Made by a program: the position numbers and the translations under genes. Shown here piece after piece: positions 44,058 to 53,210 of a stretch of 64,000 nt of DNA (position 1 is its first letter; each line of letters opens with the position of its first letter). Origin of the DNA: Curtobacterium pusillum (lineage in GTDB: Bacteria; Actinomycetota; Actinomycetes; Actinomycetales; Microbacteriaceae); NCBI RefSeq assembly GCF_013359865.1, contig NZ_JABMCE010000083.1:102495-166494 (forward strand), given 5' to 3'. The notes beneath the pieces were generated by a model. It made no database searches. It saw only the letters and a list, made by a program, of their open reading frames with translations, and was not told the origin of the DNA.

Positions 44058-45218
44058 GTGTTCGTCGCCTGGCGCGATCTCCGGTTCGCCCGCGGACGCT
44101 TCGTGCTCATCGGCTCCGTCGTGGCGCTCATCACCCTGCTCGTCGGGTTCCTCGCGGGACTCACCGGCGGGCTCGCCGCCCAGAACGTCTCCGCCGTGCT
44201 GGACCTGCCGGGGGACCGACTGGTCCTGCAGCAGCCGTCGAGCGGGCAGCCGTCGTTCGGCGAGTCGGTCATCGGCCGGGAGGCGCGGGTCGGCTGGCAG
44301 ACGGCGGCCGGCGTCGACGAGGTGGTCCCGGTGGGCATCGTGCAGGGACGCGCGACGGCCGCCGCCTCGGCCGCGGACTCGGCAGCGGGCGACGGGGCGG
44401 CCGTCGGGGTGGCGCTGTTCGGGCTGCCTGCTGCCGGTGCCGGTGCCGGTTCGTCCGGTTCGGGTTCGAGTTCGGGTTCCGGGTCCGGCTCGGGGTCGGG
44501 CCCGGTCGCGGCGCTCGCTCCGGCGCGCGACGACGAGGTCGGCCTGTCGCACGCCGCCGCGTCCGACCTCGGTGTCGACGTCGGCGACCGCGTCACGATC
44601 ACGGGCAGCACCTACCGGGTCGCCTCGGTCGGCGGGGACGCCTGGTACAGCCACACGCCGGTGCTCGCGATGACGCCGGGCGCCTGGTCGGAGGCCGACC
44701 GCCGACTCGGTGGTGACGGGACGCCGACGGTCCTGGCGGTGAGCGGTTCCCCGGACTGGGACGCCGTCGCCGCCGCCACCGGCACGTCCGCCGCATCCCA
44801 CCTCGGTTCGCTCACGGCGCTCGAGACGTTCAAGTCCGAGGTCGGGTCCCTGGCCCTGATGATCGCGATGCTGTTCGGCGTCTCCGCCCTCGTCGTCGGC
44901 GCGTTCTTCACGGTGTGGACGATGCAGCGCGCCGGTGACGTCGCCGTCCTCAAGGCCCTCGGCGCGAGCACCGCCTCGCTCGTCCGCGACGCCCTCGGCC
45001 AGGCGCTGGTCGTGCTGGTCGTCGGGATCGGCGTCGGCACCGCGGCCGTCGTCGGACTCGGAGCGCTCGCCGGCGGGGCGCTGCCGTTCCTGATGAGCCC
45101 CCTCACCACCCTCGTACCCGCGGTGGCGATGGCCGCCCTCGGACTCGCCGGAGCCGTCGTCGCGCTCCGCGCCGTCACCGCAGCCGACCCCCTCACCGCA
45201 CTCGGGAGCAACCGATGA
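44058..45218 (+). CDS. ABC transporter permease (FtsX/MacB type) with Gly-Ser tract
   Basis: A 386-residue FtsX-like permease. One N-terminal helix is followed by an extracytoplasmic domain of about 220 residues and three C-terminal helices. The extracytoplasmic part contains a Gly-Ser run ([15 protein letters not shown], nt about 44450-44505) made of TCGGGT-type hexamers, a low-complexity linker that could vary in length. GTG 44058 was chosen for the GGAAGGGA RBS; GTG 44037 is in frame upstream. It works with the ATPase that overlaps its end, and likely exports or senses an antimicrobial or envelope compound. Confidence 0.83.
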   Translation: MFVAWRDLRFARGRFVLIGSVVALITLLVGFLAGLTGGLAAQNVSAVLDLPGDRLVLQQPSSGQPSFGESVIGREARVGWQTAAGVDEVVPVGIVQGRATAAASAADSAAGDGAAVGVALFGLPAAGAGAGSSGSGSSSGSGSGSGSGPVAALAPARDDEVGLSHAAASDLGVDVGDRVTITGSTYRVASVGGDAWYSHTPVLAMTPGAWSEADRRLGGDGTPTVLAVSGSPDWDAVAAATGTSAASHLGSLTALETFKSEVGSLALMIAMLFGVSALVVGAFFTVWTMQRAGDVAVLKALGASTASLVRDALGQALVVLVVGIGVGTAAVVGLGALAGGALPFLMSPLTTLVPAVAMAALGLAGAVVALRAVTAADPLTALGSNR

Positions 45219-45973
45219 TCACCCTCGACGACGTCACCCTCACCTTCCCGGACGGCGACCGGCGCACCACCGCCGTCGACCACGTGTCGCTGACCGCCCA
45301 CGCCGGCGAGGTCACGGGCATCACCGGGCCGTCGGGCTCCGGCAAGTCCTCGATCCTGGCGGTCGCGGCGACGCTCATCCGGCCCGATTCCGGACGGGTG
45401 CTGATCGGCCGCGCGGGTGCGGGTGCCGGTGCCGACATGGTGGACGCCGCCGCGCTCTCGCGGGACGCCGCCACCGCGCTCCGGCGGGAACGGATCGGCA
45501 TCGTGTTCCAGCAGTCGAACCTGCTGCCGTCGCTCACCGCCCGCGAGCAGGTGCTCGTCATGGCGCACCTCGGCGGCGGCCGGTCCCGGCGCAGGACCGC
45601 ACCGGTGCGCGACCGCGTCGACGAACTGCTCGACGCCGTCGGCCTGTCCGCACACGCCGACAAGCGTCCGGCGCAGCTGTCCGGCGGCCAGCGGCAGCGC
45701 GTCGCGATCGCCCGGGCGCTCGTGCACGAACCGGACGTGCTGCTCGTCGACGAGCCGACGAGCGCGCTCGACCAGGAGCGGGGTGCGGCGATCATGGGCC
45801 TCATCGCGCGGCTGACGCACGAGCGCGGCACGGCGACGATGCTCGTGACGCACGACATGGTGCACCGCGACGCCCTCGACGAGCTGGTGACCGTGGTCGA
45901 CGGCCGGGTCGTGGCGGCTCCCGCGACGACCGCGGACGCGCACGTCCCGGGGAGGTCCGCCACTGCGGCCTAG
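45215..45973 (+). CDS. ABC transporter ATP-binding protein (LolD/MacB type)
   Basis: A 252-residue ATPase with Walker A GPSGSGKSS (about 38-46), signature LSGGQRQR (near 152) and Walker [12 protein letters not shown] (near 172). It also has the Q-loop VFQQSNLLPSLTARE. ATGA overlap with the permease shows a two-gene transporter. The next gene starts 10 bp later with its own -10 box. Confidence 0.9.
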   Translation: MITLDDVTLTFPDGDRRTTAVDHVSLTAHAGEVTGITGPSGSGKSSILAVAATLIRPDSGRVLIGRAGAGAGADMVDAAALSRDAATALRRERIGIVFQQSNLLPSLTAREQVLVMAHLGGGRSRRRTAPVRDRVDELLDAVGLSAHADKRPAQLSGGQRQRVAIARALVHEPDVLLVDEPTSALDQERGAAIMGLIARLTHERGTATMLVTHDMVHRDALDELVTVVDGRVVAAPATTADAHVPGRSATAA

Positions 45974-45983
45974 GATCGGGAAC

Positions 45984-46703
45984 ATGGCGACCGTCCTCCT
46001 CGTCCGGCACGGGCGCACCACCGCGAACGCGACCGGCGTGCTCGCCGGGCGGACGGCAGGGGTCGCGCTCGACGCCGTCGGCCGTCGGCAGGTCGCCCGC
46101 ACGGCCGAACGCATCGCCGCCGTCCCCCTGGCGGCCGTCGTGTCGAGCCCCCTCGAGCGGTGCCGGCAGACCTCCCGAGCGCTGCTCGACCGACAGACGG
46201 GCACCCCGGAGACCCGCATCGAGCGGGCGATCACCGAGTGCGACTACGGCGACTGGCAGGGCCGCACGCTCGCCGACCTCGCGAAGGAGCCCCTCTGGCG
46301 CACCGTCCAGGCGAACCCGAGCGCGGTCGTGTTCCCCGGCGGCGAGTCCATGCAGGGCATGCAGTCCCGCGCGGTCGCGGCCGTCCGGCGCTTCGACGCG
46401 GAGGTCGAGGCCGCGCACGGTCCGGCCGCCGTCTGGGTGGCGGTGAGCCACGGCGACGTGATCAAGTCCGTCCTCGCCGACGCCCTCGGCATGCACCTCG
46501 ACCTGTTCCAGCGCATCGCGGTCGGACCGGCGTCGGTGTCCATCGTGCGCTACGGCGAGCACCGTCCCGAGGTCGTCGCGTCGAACACCGAGTCCGGCGA
46601 CCTGGCCTGGCTCGCCGCCGTTCCCGCGCCGTCCGGGGACGCAGCGGTCGGCGGCGGTGCGGGCCACGACGACGCGACCGAGACGGGTACTGCCGGAGCC
46701 TGA
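45984..46703 (+). CDS. Histidine phosphatase family protein (MSMEG_4193-like)
   Basis: A 239-residue phosphoglycerate-mutase-fold phosphatase. The RHG motif LLVRHGRT has catalytic His9. SSPLERCRQT follows near residue 55, and the second His is in VAVSHGDVIK near 153. The C-terminal 40 residues are low-complexity. It heads a conserved actinobacterial trio with DUF3090 and SCO1664-type genes, whose joint role is unknown. TAGGAT is 7 nt before the ATG. Confidence 0.88.
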   Translation: MATVLLVRHGRTTANATGVLAGRTAGVALDAVGRRQVARTAERIAAVPLAAVVSSPLERCRQTSRALLDRQTGTPETRIERAITECDYGDWQGRTLADLAKEPLWRTVQANPSAVVFPGGESMQGMQSRAVAAVRRFDAEVEAAHGPAAVWVAVSHGDVIKSVLADALGMHLDLFQRIAVGPASVSIVRYGEHRPEVVASNTESGDLAWLAAVPAPSGDAAVGGGAGHDDATETGTAGA

Positions 46704-46737
46704 ACGAGTGTCGCCCGCCGCTCCTACAATGCGGGGT

Positions 46738-47265
46738 ATGCCCACCATCGTGCACGGCTTCGACTGGCCCGACCGTCTCGTCGTCGGGACCGTCGGTCGC
46801 CCGGGCGAGCGGTCCTTCTACCTCCAGGCGCGGGACGGCCGCCGCGTGACGAGCGTCGCACTCGAGAAGGAGCAGTCAGCCGTCCTCGCGGACAAGCTCG
46901 ACGAGCTCCTCGACGAGGTCGCCACGGTCGAGGACAACCGCTTCAGCGTCCCGCCGTCCGCCCCGGCCGAACTCCGCGACGGTGCCCCCCTCGACCAGCC
47001 GGTCGAGGCCGAGTTCCGCGCCGGCGCCCTGAGCCTCGGGTTCGACCCCGCGACCGCGCAGGTCGTGATCGAGGCGTACCCGATCGACGACGAGCTCGAG
47101 ATCGTCGCGGAGACGAGCGACGACGGCGAGGAGATCGAGGCCGTCGTCGAGATCCCCGAGCCCGCCGAGCTGTTCCAGGTGAAGATCCCCGTCGGGACGG
47201 CACGCGCGTTCGTCGAGCGGACACGGGAGATCGTGGCCGCCGGCCGTCCGCCCGGAGCCGCATGA
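46738..47265 (+). CDS. DUF3090 domain-containing protein
   Basis: A 175-residue protein of the DUF3090 family, starting MPTIVHGFDWPDRLVVGTVG and containing GERSFYLQARDG near residue 26. No catalytic motif is apparent. It is invariably near SCO1664-like and histidine-phosphatase genes in actinobacteria. The box TACAAT (46725-46730) is 7 nt before the ATG, suggesting a leaderless transcript separate from the phosphatase. The stop overlaps the next start. Confidence 0.87.
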   Translation: MPTIVHGFDWPDRLVVGTVGRPGERSFYLQARDGRRVTSVALEKEQSAVLADKLDELLDEVATVEDNRFSVPPSAPAELRDGAPLDQPVEAEFRAGALSLGFDPATAQVVIEAYPIDDELEIVAETSDDGEEIEAVVEIPEPAELFQVKIPVGTARAFVERTREIVAAGRPPGAA

Positions 47266-48035
47266 GCGACGGATCGCTGTCCATCCGGGCACGCATCCGT
47301 GAAGCCTCGAACGCCACCTTCCTGGCCGACCTCGACGGTGAGGCCGTCGTCTACAAGCCGATCGAGGGCGAGCGGCCGCTGTGGGACTTCCCGGACGGCA
47401 CCCTCGCCGATCGCGAGGTCTCGGCGTACCTGGTGTCCGAAGCGTTCGGCTGGGACGTCGTGCCGCCGACGTGGATGGGCGAGGGGCCGTTCGGTCGCGG
47501 GATGATCCAGCGGTGGCAGGAGATCGACCTCGAGCAGGACGCGGTGGACCTCGTCCCGACCGAGGACGCCGAGTCCACAGTCGACGGGACGGGGCCGTCG
47601 CCCTGGCTCCCCGTGCTCGAGGCGATCGACGAGCAGGACCGGCCCGTGACGCTCGTGCACGAGGACACGGCGGCGCTCCGGCGGATGGCGGTCTTCGACG
47701 TCGTCGTGAACAACGCCGACCGCAAGGGCGGGCACGTGCTCGCGATGCCGGACGGACACCGTTTCGGCGTCGACCACGGCCTGACCTTCCACGTCGAGCA
47801 CAAGCTCCGCACCGTCCTGTGGGGGTGGATCGGCGAACCGCTCGACCCGGACGAACTCGAGGGCCTCGACCGGGTGGCGGAGGCGCTGCACGGGGACCTC
47901 GCGGAGGCGCTCGACGAGCACCTCACCGTCGCCGAGCTCGACACCCTGCGCGCGCGGGTGGCGGCGCTCCGCGCGGTCGGCGTGTTCCCACCGCCACCCG
48001 GCCACGGCCCGGCGGTCCCCTGGCCCCTGTTCTGA
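47262..48035 (+). CDS. SCO1664 family protein (kinase-like fold)
   Basis: A 257-residue protein. Its pattern recalls PI3/4-kinase-like or HipA-type folds: AVVYKPIEGERPLWDFPDGTLADREVSAYLVS near residue 26, then VVNNADRKGGHVL and the DHGLTFH metal-binding motif near 167. That suggests a phosphotransferase or AMPylating activity, which is untested. It is the last gene of the trio. In many actinobacteria the mycothiol gene mshC follows here; in this genome a family B repeat and the VWA gene follow instead. Confidence 0.85.
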   Translation: MSDGSLSIRARIREASNATFLADLDGEAVVYKPIEGERPLWDFPDGTLADREVSAYLVSEAFGWDVVPPTWMGEGPFGRGMIQRWQEIDLEQDAVDLVPTEDAESTVDGTGPSPWLPVLEAIDEQDRPVTLVHEDTAALRRMAVFDVVVNNADRKGGHVLAMPDGHRFGVDHGLTFHVEHKLRTVLWGWIGEPLDPDELEGLDRVAEALHGDLAEALDEHLTVAELDTLRARVAALRAVGVFPPPPGHGPAVPWPLF

Positions 48036-48067
48036 CGCCCCGCCCGCCCCGTCCTCCCGCCCGCCCC

Positions 48068-48117
48068 CCGCAAAACGCAACCTCGGCGGTTTCTCGCAGC
48101 GGTACAGCCCTGCGGGG
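48068..48117. repeat. Repeat family B, copy 2 (left half only)
   Basis: CCGCAAAACGCAA, then GGCGGT, CGCAGCGGTA and CTGCGGG follow the order of the hairpin at 23133-23206, but the distal complementary arm is missing. As with copy 1, it lies between convergent gene ends (SCO1664 and the VWA gene). Confidence 0.6.
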
Positions 48118-48121
48118 ACGG

Positions 48122-50134
48122 TCAGAGGGACCAGTCGTCCCGGAACAGCGTGGTGCCGCGGCGCGACCCGAGGTAGGAGCCGACGACCGCGACACCGAGG
48201 TCGTCGTTCTCCGGAGCGACCACGGTTCCGTCGACCCGCTTCGCCATCGCGTCCACGAACCGTGCGAGCCCCGGGTCGTCGCCGAGCCGGAAGAACGTCG
48301 TCTGCGCACCGAGCCGGCCGGCGTTCTCGAGCTCGCGGACGGACAGCGCGATCGTCACCGGGTCCGGCGGGTAGCCGAACCACACCTGCCCGTTCGGCTC
48401 GAGGTGCGACGTGGGCTCGCCGTCGGTGACGATGAGCAGCACCGGCTGCGCGGTCGGGTGCTTCCGGAAGTGCCGGTTGGCGAGCAGCAGCGCGTGGTGC
48501 AGGTTCGTGCCCTTGTCCCACATGGCGTCGAGGCCGACGAGCTGCTCGATGTCCATCACCTCGGCCTCGCGGCCGAAGGCGATGAGCTGCAGGTCGTCGC
48601 CGCGGAACCGGGTCGACACGAGGGTGTGGAGCGCGAGGGCGGTGCGTTTCATCGGGACCCAGCGGTCCTCCATCGCCATCGAGAACGAGGTGTCGACGAG
48701 CAGCGCCACGCAGGCCTGCGTCCGCGCCTCGGTCTCCTGGACCTCGACGTCGTCGATCTCGAGCCGCACGCCCGGGCCCATCCGTCCCGACGCCGCGGTG
48801 CGCGTGAGGGCGTTCGTGATCGACCGGGTGACGTCCCACGGCTCGGTGTCGCCGTACTGCCACTGCCGCGTCGACCCGGAGGGCTCACCGGCAGCGCCGG
48901 ACCGTCGGAGGTCCCGGGCGCCCTGCCGGCCGGACATCCGCTGCGCGACGTCCTTGAGCAGGCTCTTGCCGAGCTGCCGCATCGCCTTCGGGGTGAGCCG
49001 CAGCTGTCCGTCGGCTCCGCGACGCATCGCCCCAGAGTTCCGGAGCGCCTTCTCGAGCTGCTGCAGCGTCCGCGCGTCGACCGCCGCCTCGGCGCCGAGC
49101 TGGCGGGCGAGTGCGTCCAGGTCGAGGTCGTCGAGGTCGGAGCCCGGGCCGGACTGGGCGATCTGGTCAGCGAGGGCGTCGAGGTCGGCGATGTCCTGGA
49201 AGACGCCGGTCCCGTCGCCGAGACCGAGCCCCTGGTCGCCCTCCATCCGCTCGGAGCCGCCCCAGTCCTCGCCGGGCCGGAGCGATCGGAGGTTGCCGTC
49301 GAGCTGCGCCAGCTGTCCCATCAGGTCCGGGGAGCCGAACGCCTGCTGGGCCAAGGCGTCGAGCTCGTCCCGCTGCTCCTCGGTCATCGAGTTCCGCATC
49401 CGCTGCGCCGCCGCCGCCCTCGCGGCGAGGTCGTCGAGCAGTTCCTCGACGTTCTGCGGGTTCGACGGGAAGTACTCGCCGTGCTTCGCCATGAACGCAT
49501 CGAACTGCTCTTGCGTGTCCGAACCGGCCCGATGCGCCTCGAGCAGGGCGTTGAGGTCGCGCATCATCTCGCCGACGGCGGCACGGTCCGCGTCGGTGGC
49601 GCCCTCGAGCGCCTGCTTCATGCCCGCGAAGCGCTGGTCGAGCATCTCCCGGCCGAGCAGGTCCTTGATCTCCTCGTACTTCTGCCGGGCGGTGGGGCTC
49701 TTCCAGTCGTAGCCGCTGAGCTCCTGCACCGCGGACGCCGGCGAGGGGGACAGGCTGTCGAGCTGCATCTCGGCGAGGGCGCGATCGCCGTCGTCGAGGT
49801 CGGTGTCGCGGGCCAGCTGGCCGCGTTCGGCGAGCACGGCCTCGTCGAGCAGCTGCTTGACCTGCTGCAGGGTGCCGTCGAGGTTGTTGCGGCTCGTGAG
49901 CTCCCGGCGACGTTCGGCCACGCGGCGAGCGAGGTCGTCGAGGCCGCGCTGGTCTCGTCCTCCGCGGCGGAGGAACTCCCGGATCGCCCGCTCGGGAGAG
50001 GTCCCGCCCATGACGTCCTCGCCGATCGCGTCGAGCGCCTCGGACAGGTCGACCGGGGGAGCGAGGGGATCCGGGCCGTCCTCGTACCTGCCGTACCGGG
50101 CGTCGCGCGAGAGCCGCCGGTTCTGCCTAGCCAT
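48122..50134 (-). CDS. VWA domain-containing protein, chelatase-D-like
   Basis: A 670-residue protein. The first 440 residues are acidic and helix-rich with no recognised fold. The C-terminal VWA domain (about 470-660) has the MIDAS motif DTSFS near 482 and later TDGEPTSH. It overlaps the MoxR-type ATPase gene by 8 bp, the same pairing as ChlI/ChlD or MoxR/CoxE chaperone systems that insert metals or remodel proteins. The client is unknown; no obvious metalloenzyme lies next to it. Confidence 0.82.
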   Translation of the reverse strand: MARQNRRLSRDARYGRYEDGPDPLAPPVDLSEALDAIGEDVMGGTSPERAIREFLRRGGRDQRGLDDLARRVAERRRELTSRNNLDGTLQQVKQLLDEAVLAERGQLARDTDLDDGDRALAEMQLDSLSPSPASAVQELSGYDWKSPTARQKYEEIKDLLGREMLDQRFAGMKQALEGATDADRAAVGEMMRDLNALLEAHRAGSDTQEQFDAFMAKHGEYFPSNPQNVEELLDDLAARAAAAQRMRNSMTEEQRDELDALAQQAFGSPDLMGQLAQLDGNLRSLRPGEDWGGSERMEGDQGLGLGDGTGVFQDIADLDALADQIAQSGPGSDLDDLDLDALARQLGAEAAVDARTLQQLEKALRNSGAMRRGADGQLRLTPKAMRQLGKSLLKDVAQRMSGRQGARDLRRSGAAGEPSGSTRQWQYGDTEPWDVTRSITNALTRTAASGRMGPGVRLEIDDVEVQETEARTQACVALLVDTSFSMAMEDRWVPMKRTALALHTLVSTRFRGDDLQLIAFGREAEVMDIEQLVGLDAMWDKGTNLHHALLLANRHFRKHPTAQPVLLIVTDGEPTSHLEPNGQVWFGYPPDPVTIALSVRELENAGRLGAQTTFFRLGDDPGLARFVDAMAKRVDGTVVAPENDDLGVAVVGSYLGSRRGTTLFRDDWSL

Positions 50135-51512
50135 AGACGGCTTCGCCCCCGCCGGACTCCTTGCTGATCCGCCGAGCCAGGTAGAGCCCTTCGAGTGCGA
50201 GCTCGATCGCGCCGGCACGCTCGCCGTCGTCGGTCGCCCCGAGCCGGTCGCAGACCTGGTCGTAGAGGTCGGACTCCCCGATCGAGGGCAGTCCCTCGAG
50301 GAAGGCCCGGGCGCTGACCTGCTCGCCGGTGGTCACCATCGTGCCGCCGTCGAGCGCCTCGACCAGGACGGCGAAGTCGAGCCCGCGGAACCGGGAGCGC
50401 ACCGTCTCGGCAGTGGCCGTCCGGAGCAGGTGCTCGAGCACCTCGTCGGCGCGGTCCTCCTCACCGTTCTCGAACTCGATCTTGCCGCCGAGCACGTCGA
50501 CCGCCGTCTCGAGGTCGATCGGGCGCGCGACCGCGTGCTCCTCGCCCTGCCGAGCCGCACGGTGCACGGCCGCGGCGGAGACCGTCTCGGCGCCGGCGAT
50601 CGCGAAGCGGGCGCTGACGCCGCTGCGCTGGTCGACGGCACTCGATGCGCGCAGCGCCCTGGTGAACCTGGCGAGGATCTCGATGAGCGCACCCGGCACG
50701 TCGGCGGCGAGCTGCGCCTCCTGGCGGATGACGGCGATCTCGTCCTCGAGCTCGATCGGGTAGTGGGTGCGGATCTCGGCCCCGAACCGGTCCTTCAGCG
50801 GCGTGATGATCCGGCCGCGGTTCGTGTAGTCCTCCGGGTTCGCGCTGGCGACCACGAGGACGTCGAGCGGCAGGCGCAGCACGTAGCCGCGGATCTGGAC
50901 GTCGCGTTCCTCCATCACGTTGAGCATCGCGACCTGGATGCGTTCGGCGAGGTCCGGCAGCTCGTTGATGGCGACGATGCCGCGGTGGCCCCGCGGGACG
51001 AGTCCGAAGTGGATGGTCTCGGGGTCGCCGAGGCTCCGACCCTCGGCGACCTTCATCGGGTCGACGTCGCCGATGAGGTCCGCGACGCTCGTGTCCGGCG
51101 TCGCGAGCTTCTCGACGTAGCGGTCGTCGCGGTGCCGCCAGTCGATCGGCATCGCGTCACCGAGGTCCTCGGCACGTCGGATGCTCGCGGTCGTGATCGG
51201 TTCGTACGGGTGCTCGCCGAGTTCGGAACCGGCGATCACCGGCGTCCACTCGTCGAGCAGGCCCTGCAGGGTGCGGAGCAGGCGGGTCTTGCCCTGCCCG
51301 CGTTCGCCGAGCAGGACGACGTCGTGGCCCGCGATGAGGGCGCGTTCGAGCTGGGGGACGACGGTGGTGGCGAAGCCGTGGAGGCCGGGCCACGGGTCGC
51401 GGCCCTCGCGGAGGGCGCGGAGGAGGTTGTCGCGGATCTCGGCGCGGACCGACTTCTGGACGTGACCAGAGGCGCGGAGCTCGCCGACCGTTCTGATGGC
51501 AGGTCGGGTCAC
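50127..51512 (-). CDS. AAA+ MoxR/Mg-chelatase-like ATPase
   Basis: A 461-residue AAA+ ATPase. Walker A is GERGQGKTRLLR (about 69-80). Walker B and sensor regions read GIVAINELPDLAERIQVAMLNVMEE (near 178-203, with Asn-Glu in place of Asp-Glu) and VVASANPEDYTNRGRI. It works with the VWA protein as a remodelling pair. GTG 51512 is supported by TACCCT (minus strand, 51525-51520) and a 7-nt spacer. A family A repeat lies just upstream between this gene and the divergent MFS gene. Confidence 0.85.
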   Translation of the reverse strand: MTRPAIRTVGELRASGHVQKSVRAEIRDNLLRALREGRDPWPGLHGFATTVVPQLERALIAGHDVVLLGERGQGKTRLLRTLQGLLDEWTPVIAGSELGEHPYEPITTASIRRAEDLGDAMPIDWRHRDDRYVEKLATPDTSVADLIGDVDPMKVAEGRSLGDPETIHFGLVPRGHRGIVAINELPDLAERIQVAMLNVMEERDVQIRGYVLRLPLDVLVVASANPEDYTNRGRIITPLKDRFGAEIRTHYPIELEDEIAVIRQEAQLAADVPGALIEILARFTRALRASSAVDQRSGVSARFAIAGAETVSAAAVHRAARQGEEHAVARPIDLETAVDVLGGKIEFENGEEDRADEVLEHLLRTATAETVRSRFRGLDFAVLVEALDGGTMVTTGEQVSARAFLEGLPSIGESDLYDQVCDRLGATDDGERAGAIELALEGLYLARRISKESGGGEAVYG

Positions 51513-51552
51513 CTCTTCGAGGGTACGCCCGTGCTGTGGACGCGACCAGGGG

Positions 51553-51598
51553 GCGGACTGGAGGCGCGGCGCGCTCCCGACCCGCGCCTCCAGTCCGC
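51553..51598. repeat. Palindromic repeat family A, copy 4
   Basis: Perfect 17-bp arms GCGGACTGGAGGCGCGG (51553-51569) and complement (51582-51598) around a 12-nt loop. It lies between the divergent MoxR and MFS gene starts, so it is not a simple terminator. Confidence 0.8.
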
Positions 51599-51737
51599 TT
51601 GTGGGTTTTCATAGCAATTGCAATGATTGGGGTCCCGGCGTCGGAGCCGGATCGGTCTAGGGGGATCCGGCTCCGCGCCCGGATCGCTCGTTCCGGCCGG
51701 GAACCGTCGCGGGGTCGTCGGCGTACGGTCCCCTTTC

Positions 51738-53195
51738 GTGAGCAGTGCGACGAACGGGGCGATCAAGAGCCTGGTCCCCGCCAGGATGGACAGACTGCCG
51801 TGGACGAAGTTCCACTGGAGCGTGGTGGTGGGCCTCGGGGTCTCGTGGGTCCTCGACGGGCTCGAGATCCAGATCGTCTCGAACGCCGGGTTCCAGGCCG
51901 ACCTCGACCTGTCCACGCAGCAGGTGGCGTCGCTCGGGACGATCTACCTGTTCGGGCAGGTCATCGGCGCGCTGGTGTTCGGGCGCATGTCCGACCGGTT
52001 GGGCCGACGGAAGCTCTTCATCCTCACGCTGGCGATCTACCTGATCGGCTCCGGCATCGCGGGCCTCGCCCAGGACTTCTGGTTCCTGGCGGCCTTCCGG
52101 TTCGTCGCGGGGCTCGGCATCGGCGGTGAGTACGCGGCGATCAACTCCGCGATCGACGAGCTCATCCCGTCGAAGTACCGCGGGCACGTCGACATCGCGA
52201 TCAACGGCACCTACTGGGGCGGCGCGGCGCTCGGCGCCTTCGCCAACATCTACCTGCTCGACACGGCGTACTTCGCCGAGGACATCGGATGGCGCATCGG
52301 GTTCTTCCTGGGCCCGGTGCTCGGCATCGTGATCATCTTCCTGCGGCGGCACATCCCGGAGAGTCCGCGGTGGCTGATGACGCACGGGCGCGAGGAGGAA
52401 GCCGAGGCCACGGTCTCCTCGATCGAGGAAGCGGTGGAGAGGTCGACCGGCTCGCGTCTGCCGGACGTCGATGACTCCAAGGCGATGACGGTGACGCCGC
52501 TCGACCGCGTCGGCTTCCTGACCATCGTGCGCGTGCTGTTCCGGCAGTACCCGACCCGTACCCTCGTCGGCGCGACGATGATGATCACGCAGGCGTTCCT
52601 CTACAACGCGATCTTCTTCACCTATGCACTCGTGCTCACGAACTTCTTCGGACTGAAGACCGCGCAGACATCGATCTACTTCTTCCCGTTCGCGATCGGC
52701 AACCTGCTCGGACCCCTCATCCTCGGGCGCCTCTTCGACACCTGGGGTCGTCGGCAGATGATCTTCTCCACGTACCTGGTCTCCGGGATCGTGCTCGCGA
52801 CCTCCGCGTTCCTGTTCCGCGCCGATGCGATCAGCGCCGGCGTGCAGGTCGTGTTCTGGTGCGTGTCCTTCTTCTTCGCCTCTGCCGGCGCCTCCAGTGC
52901 GTACCTCACGGTCAGCGAGATCTTCCCGCTCGAACTGCGGTCGCAGGCGATCTCGTACTTCTTCGCCCTCGCGCAGATCTTCGGGGCGATCGCTCCGGCG
53001 ATCTACGGCGCGTTCATCGGTGACGGGTCGTCCCGGGAACCGCTGTTCTGGGGGTACCTGCTCGGGTCGGCGGTGATGATCGGCGGCGGCGTCGTGGCGT
53101 TGATCTTCGGGGTGGATGCCGCGCGCAAGGGGCTCGAGGACGTCACCCAACCGCTTTCCGTCCTGACCAAGGAAGCGGATCGGGCGCGGAAATAG
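51738..53195 (+). CDS. MFS transporter, metabolite:H+ symporter type
   Basis: A 485-residue major facilitator with twelve predicted helices. The loop FGRMSDRLGRRKLFILTLAIYL follows helix 2, and GGEYAAINSAIDELIPSKYRG in the fourth helix region is typical of the metabolite:proton symporters (sugar acid, aromatic acid or inositol carriers). It is followed by a GntR regulator, suggesting an inducible uptake system. TACGGT lies 8 nt before GTG 51738. Confidence 0.85.
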   Translation: MSSATNGAIKSLVPARMDRLPWTKFHWSVVVGLGVSWVLDGLEIQIVSNAGFQADLDLSTQQVASLGTIYLFGQVIGALVFGRMSDRLGRRKLFILTLAIYLIGSGIAGLAQDFWFLAAFRFVAGLGIGGEYAAINSAIDELIPSKYRGHVDIAINGTYWGGAALGAFANIYLLDTAYFAEDIGWRIGFFLGPVLGIVIIFLRRHIPESPRWLMTHGREEEAEATVSSIEEAVERSTGSRLPDVDDSKAMTVTPLDRVGFLTIVRVLFRQYPTRTLVGATMMITQAFLYNAIFFTYALVLTNFFGLKTAQTSIYFFPFAIGNLLGPLILGRLFDTWGRRQMIFSTYLVSGIVLATSAFLFRADAISAGVQVVFWCVSFFFASAGASSAYLTVSEIFPLELRSQAISYFFALAQIFGAIAPAIYGAFIGDGSSREPLFWGYLLGSAVMIGGGVVALIFGVDAARKGLEDVTQPLSVLTKEADRARK

Positions 53196-53197
53196 TA

Positions 53198-53210
53198 TTC
53201 CGTATACGAA
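53198..53210. promoter_or_regulatory. Palindrome after the MFS gene, candidate GntR operator
   Basis: TTCCGTATACGAA contains the perfect dyad CGTATACG (53201-53208) in an unusually AT-rich 25-bp patch right after the MFS stop and about 140 bp before the GntR gene. FadR/VanR-type regulators bind such short dyads. The rest of this 149-bp gap holds nothing recognisable. Confidence 0.4.
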
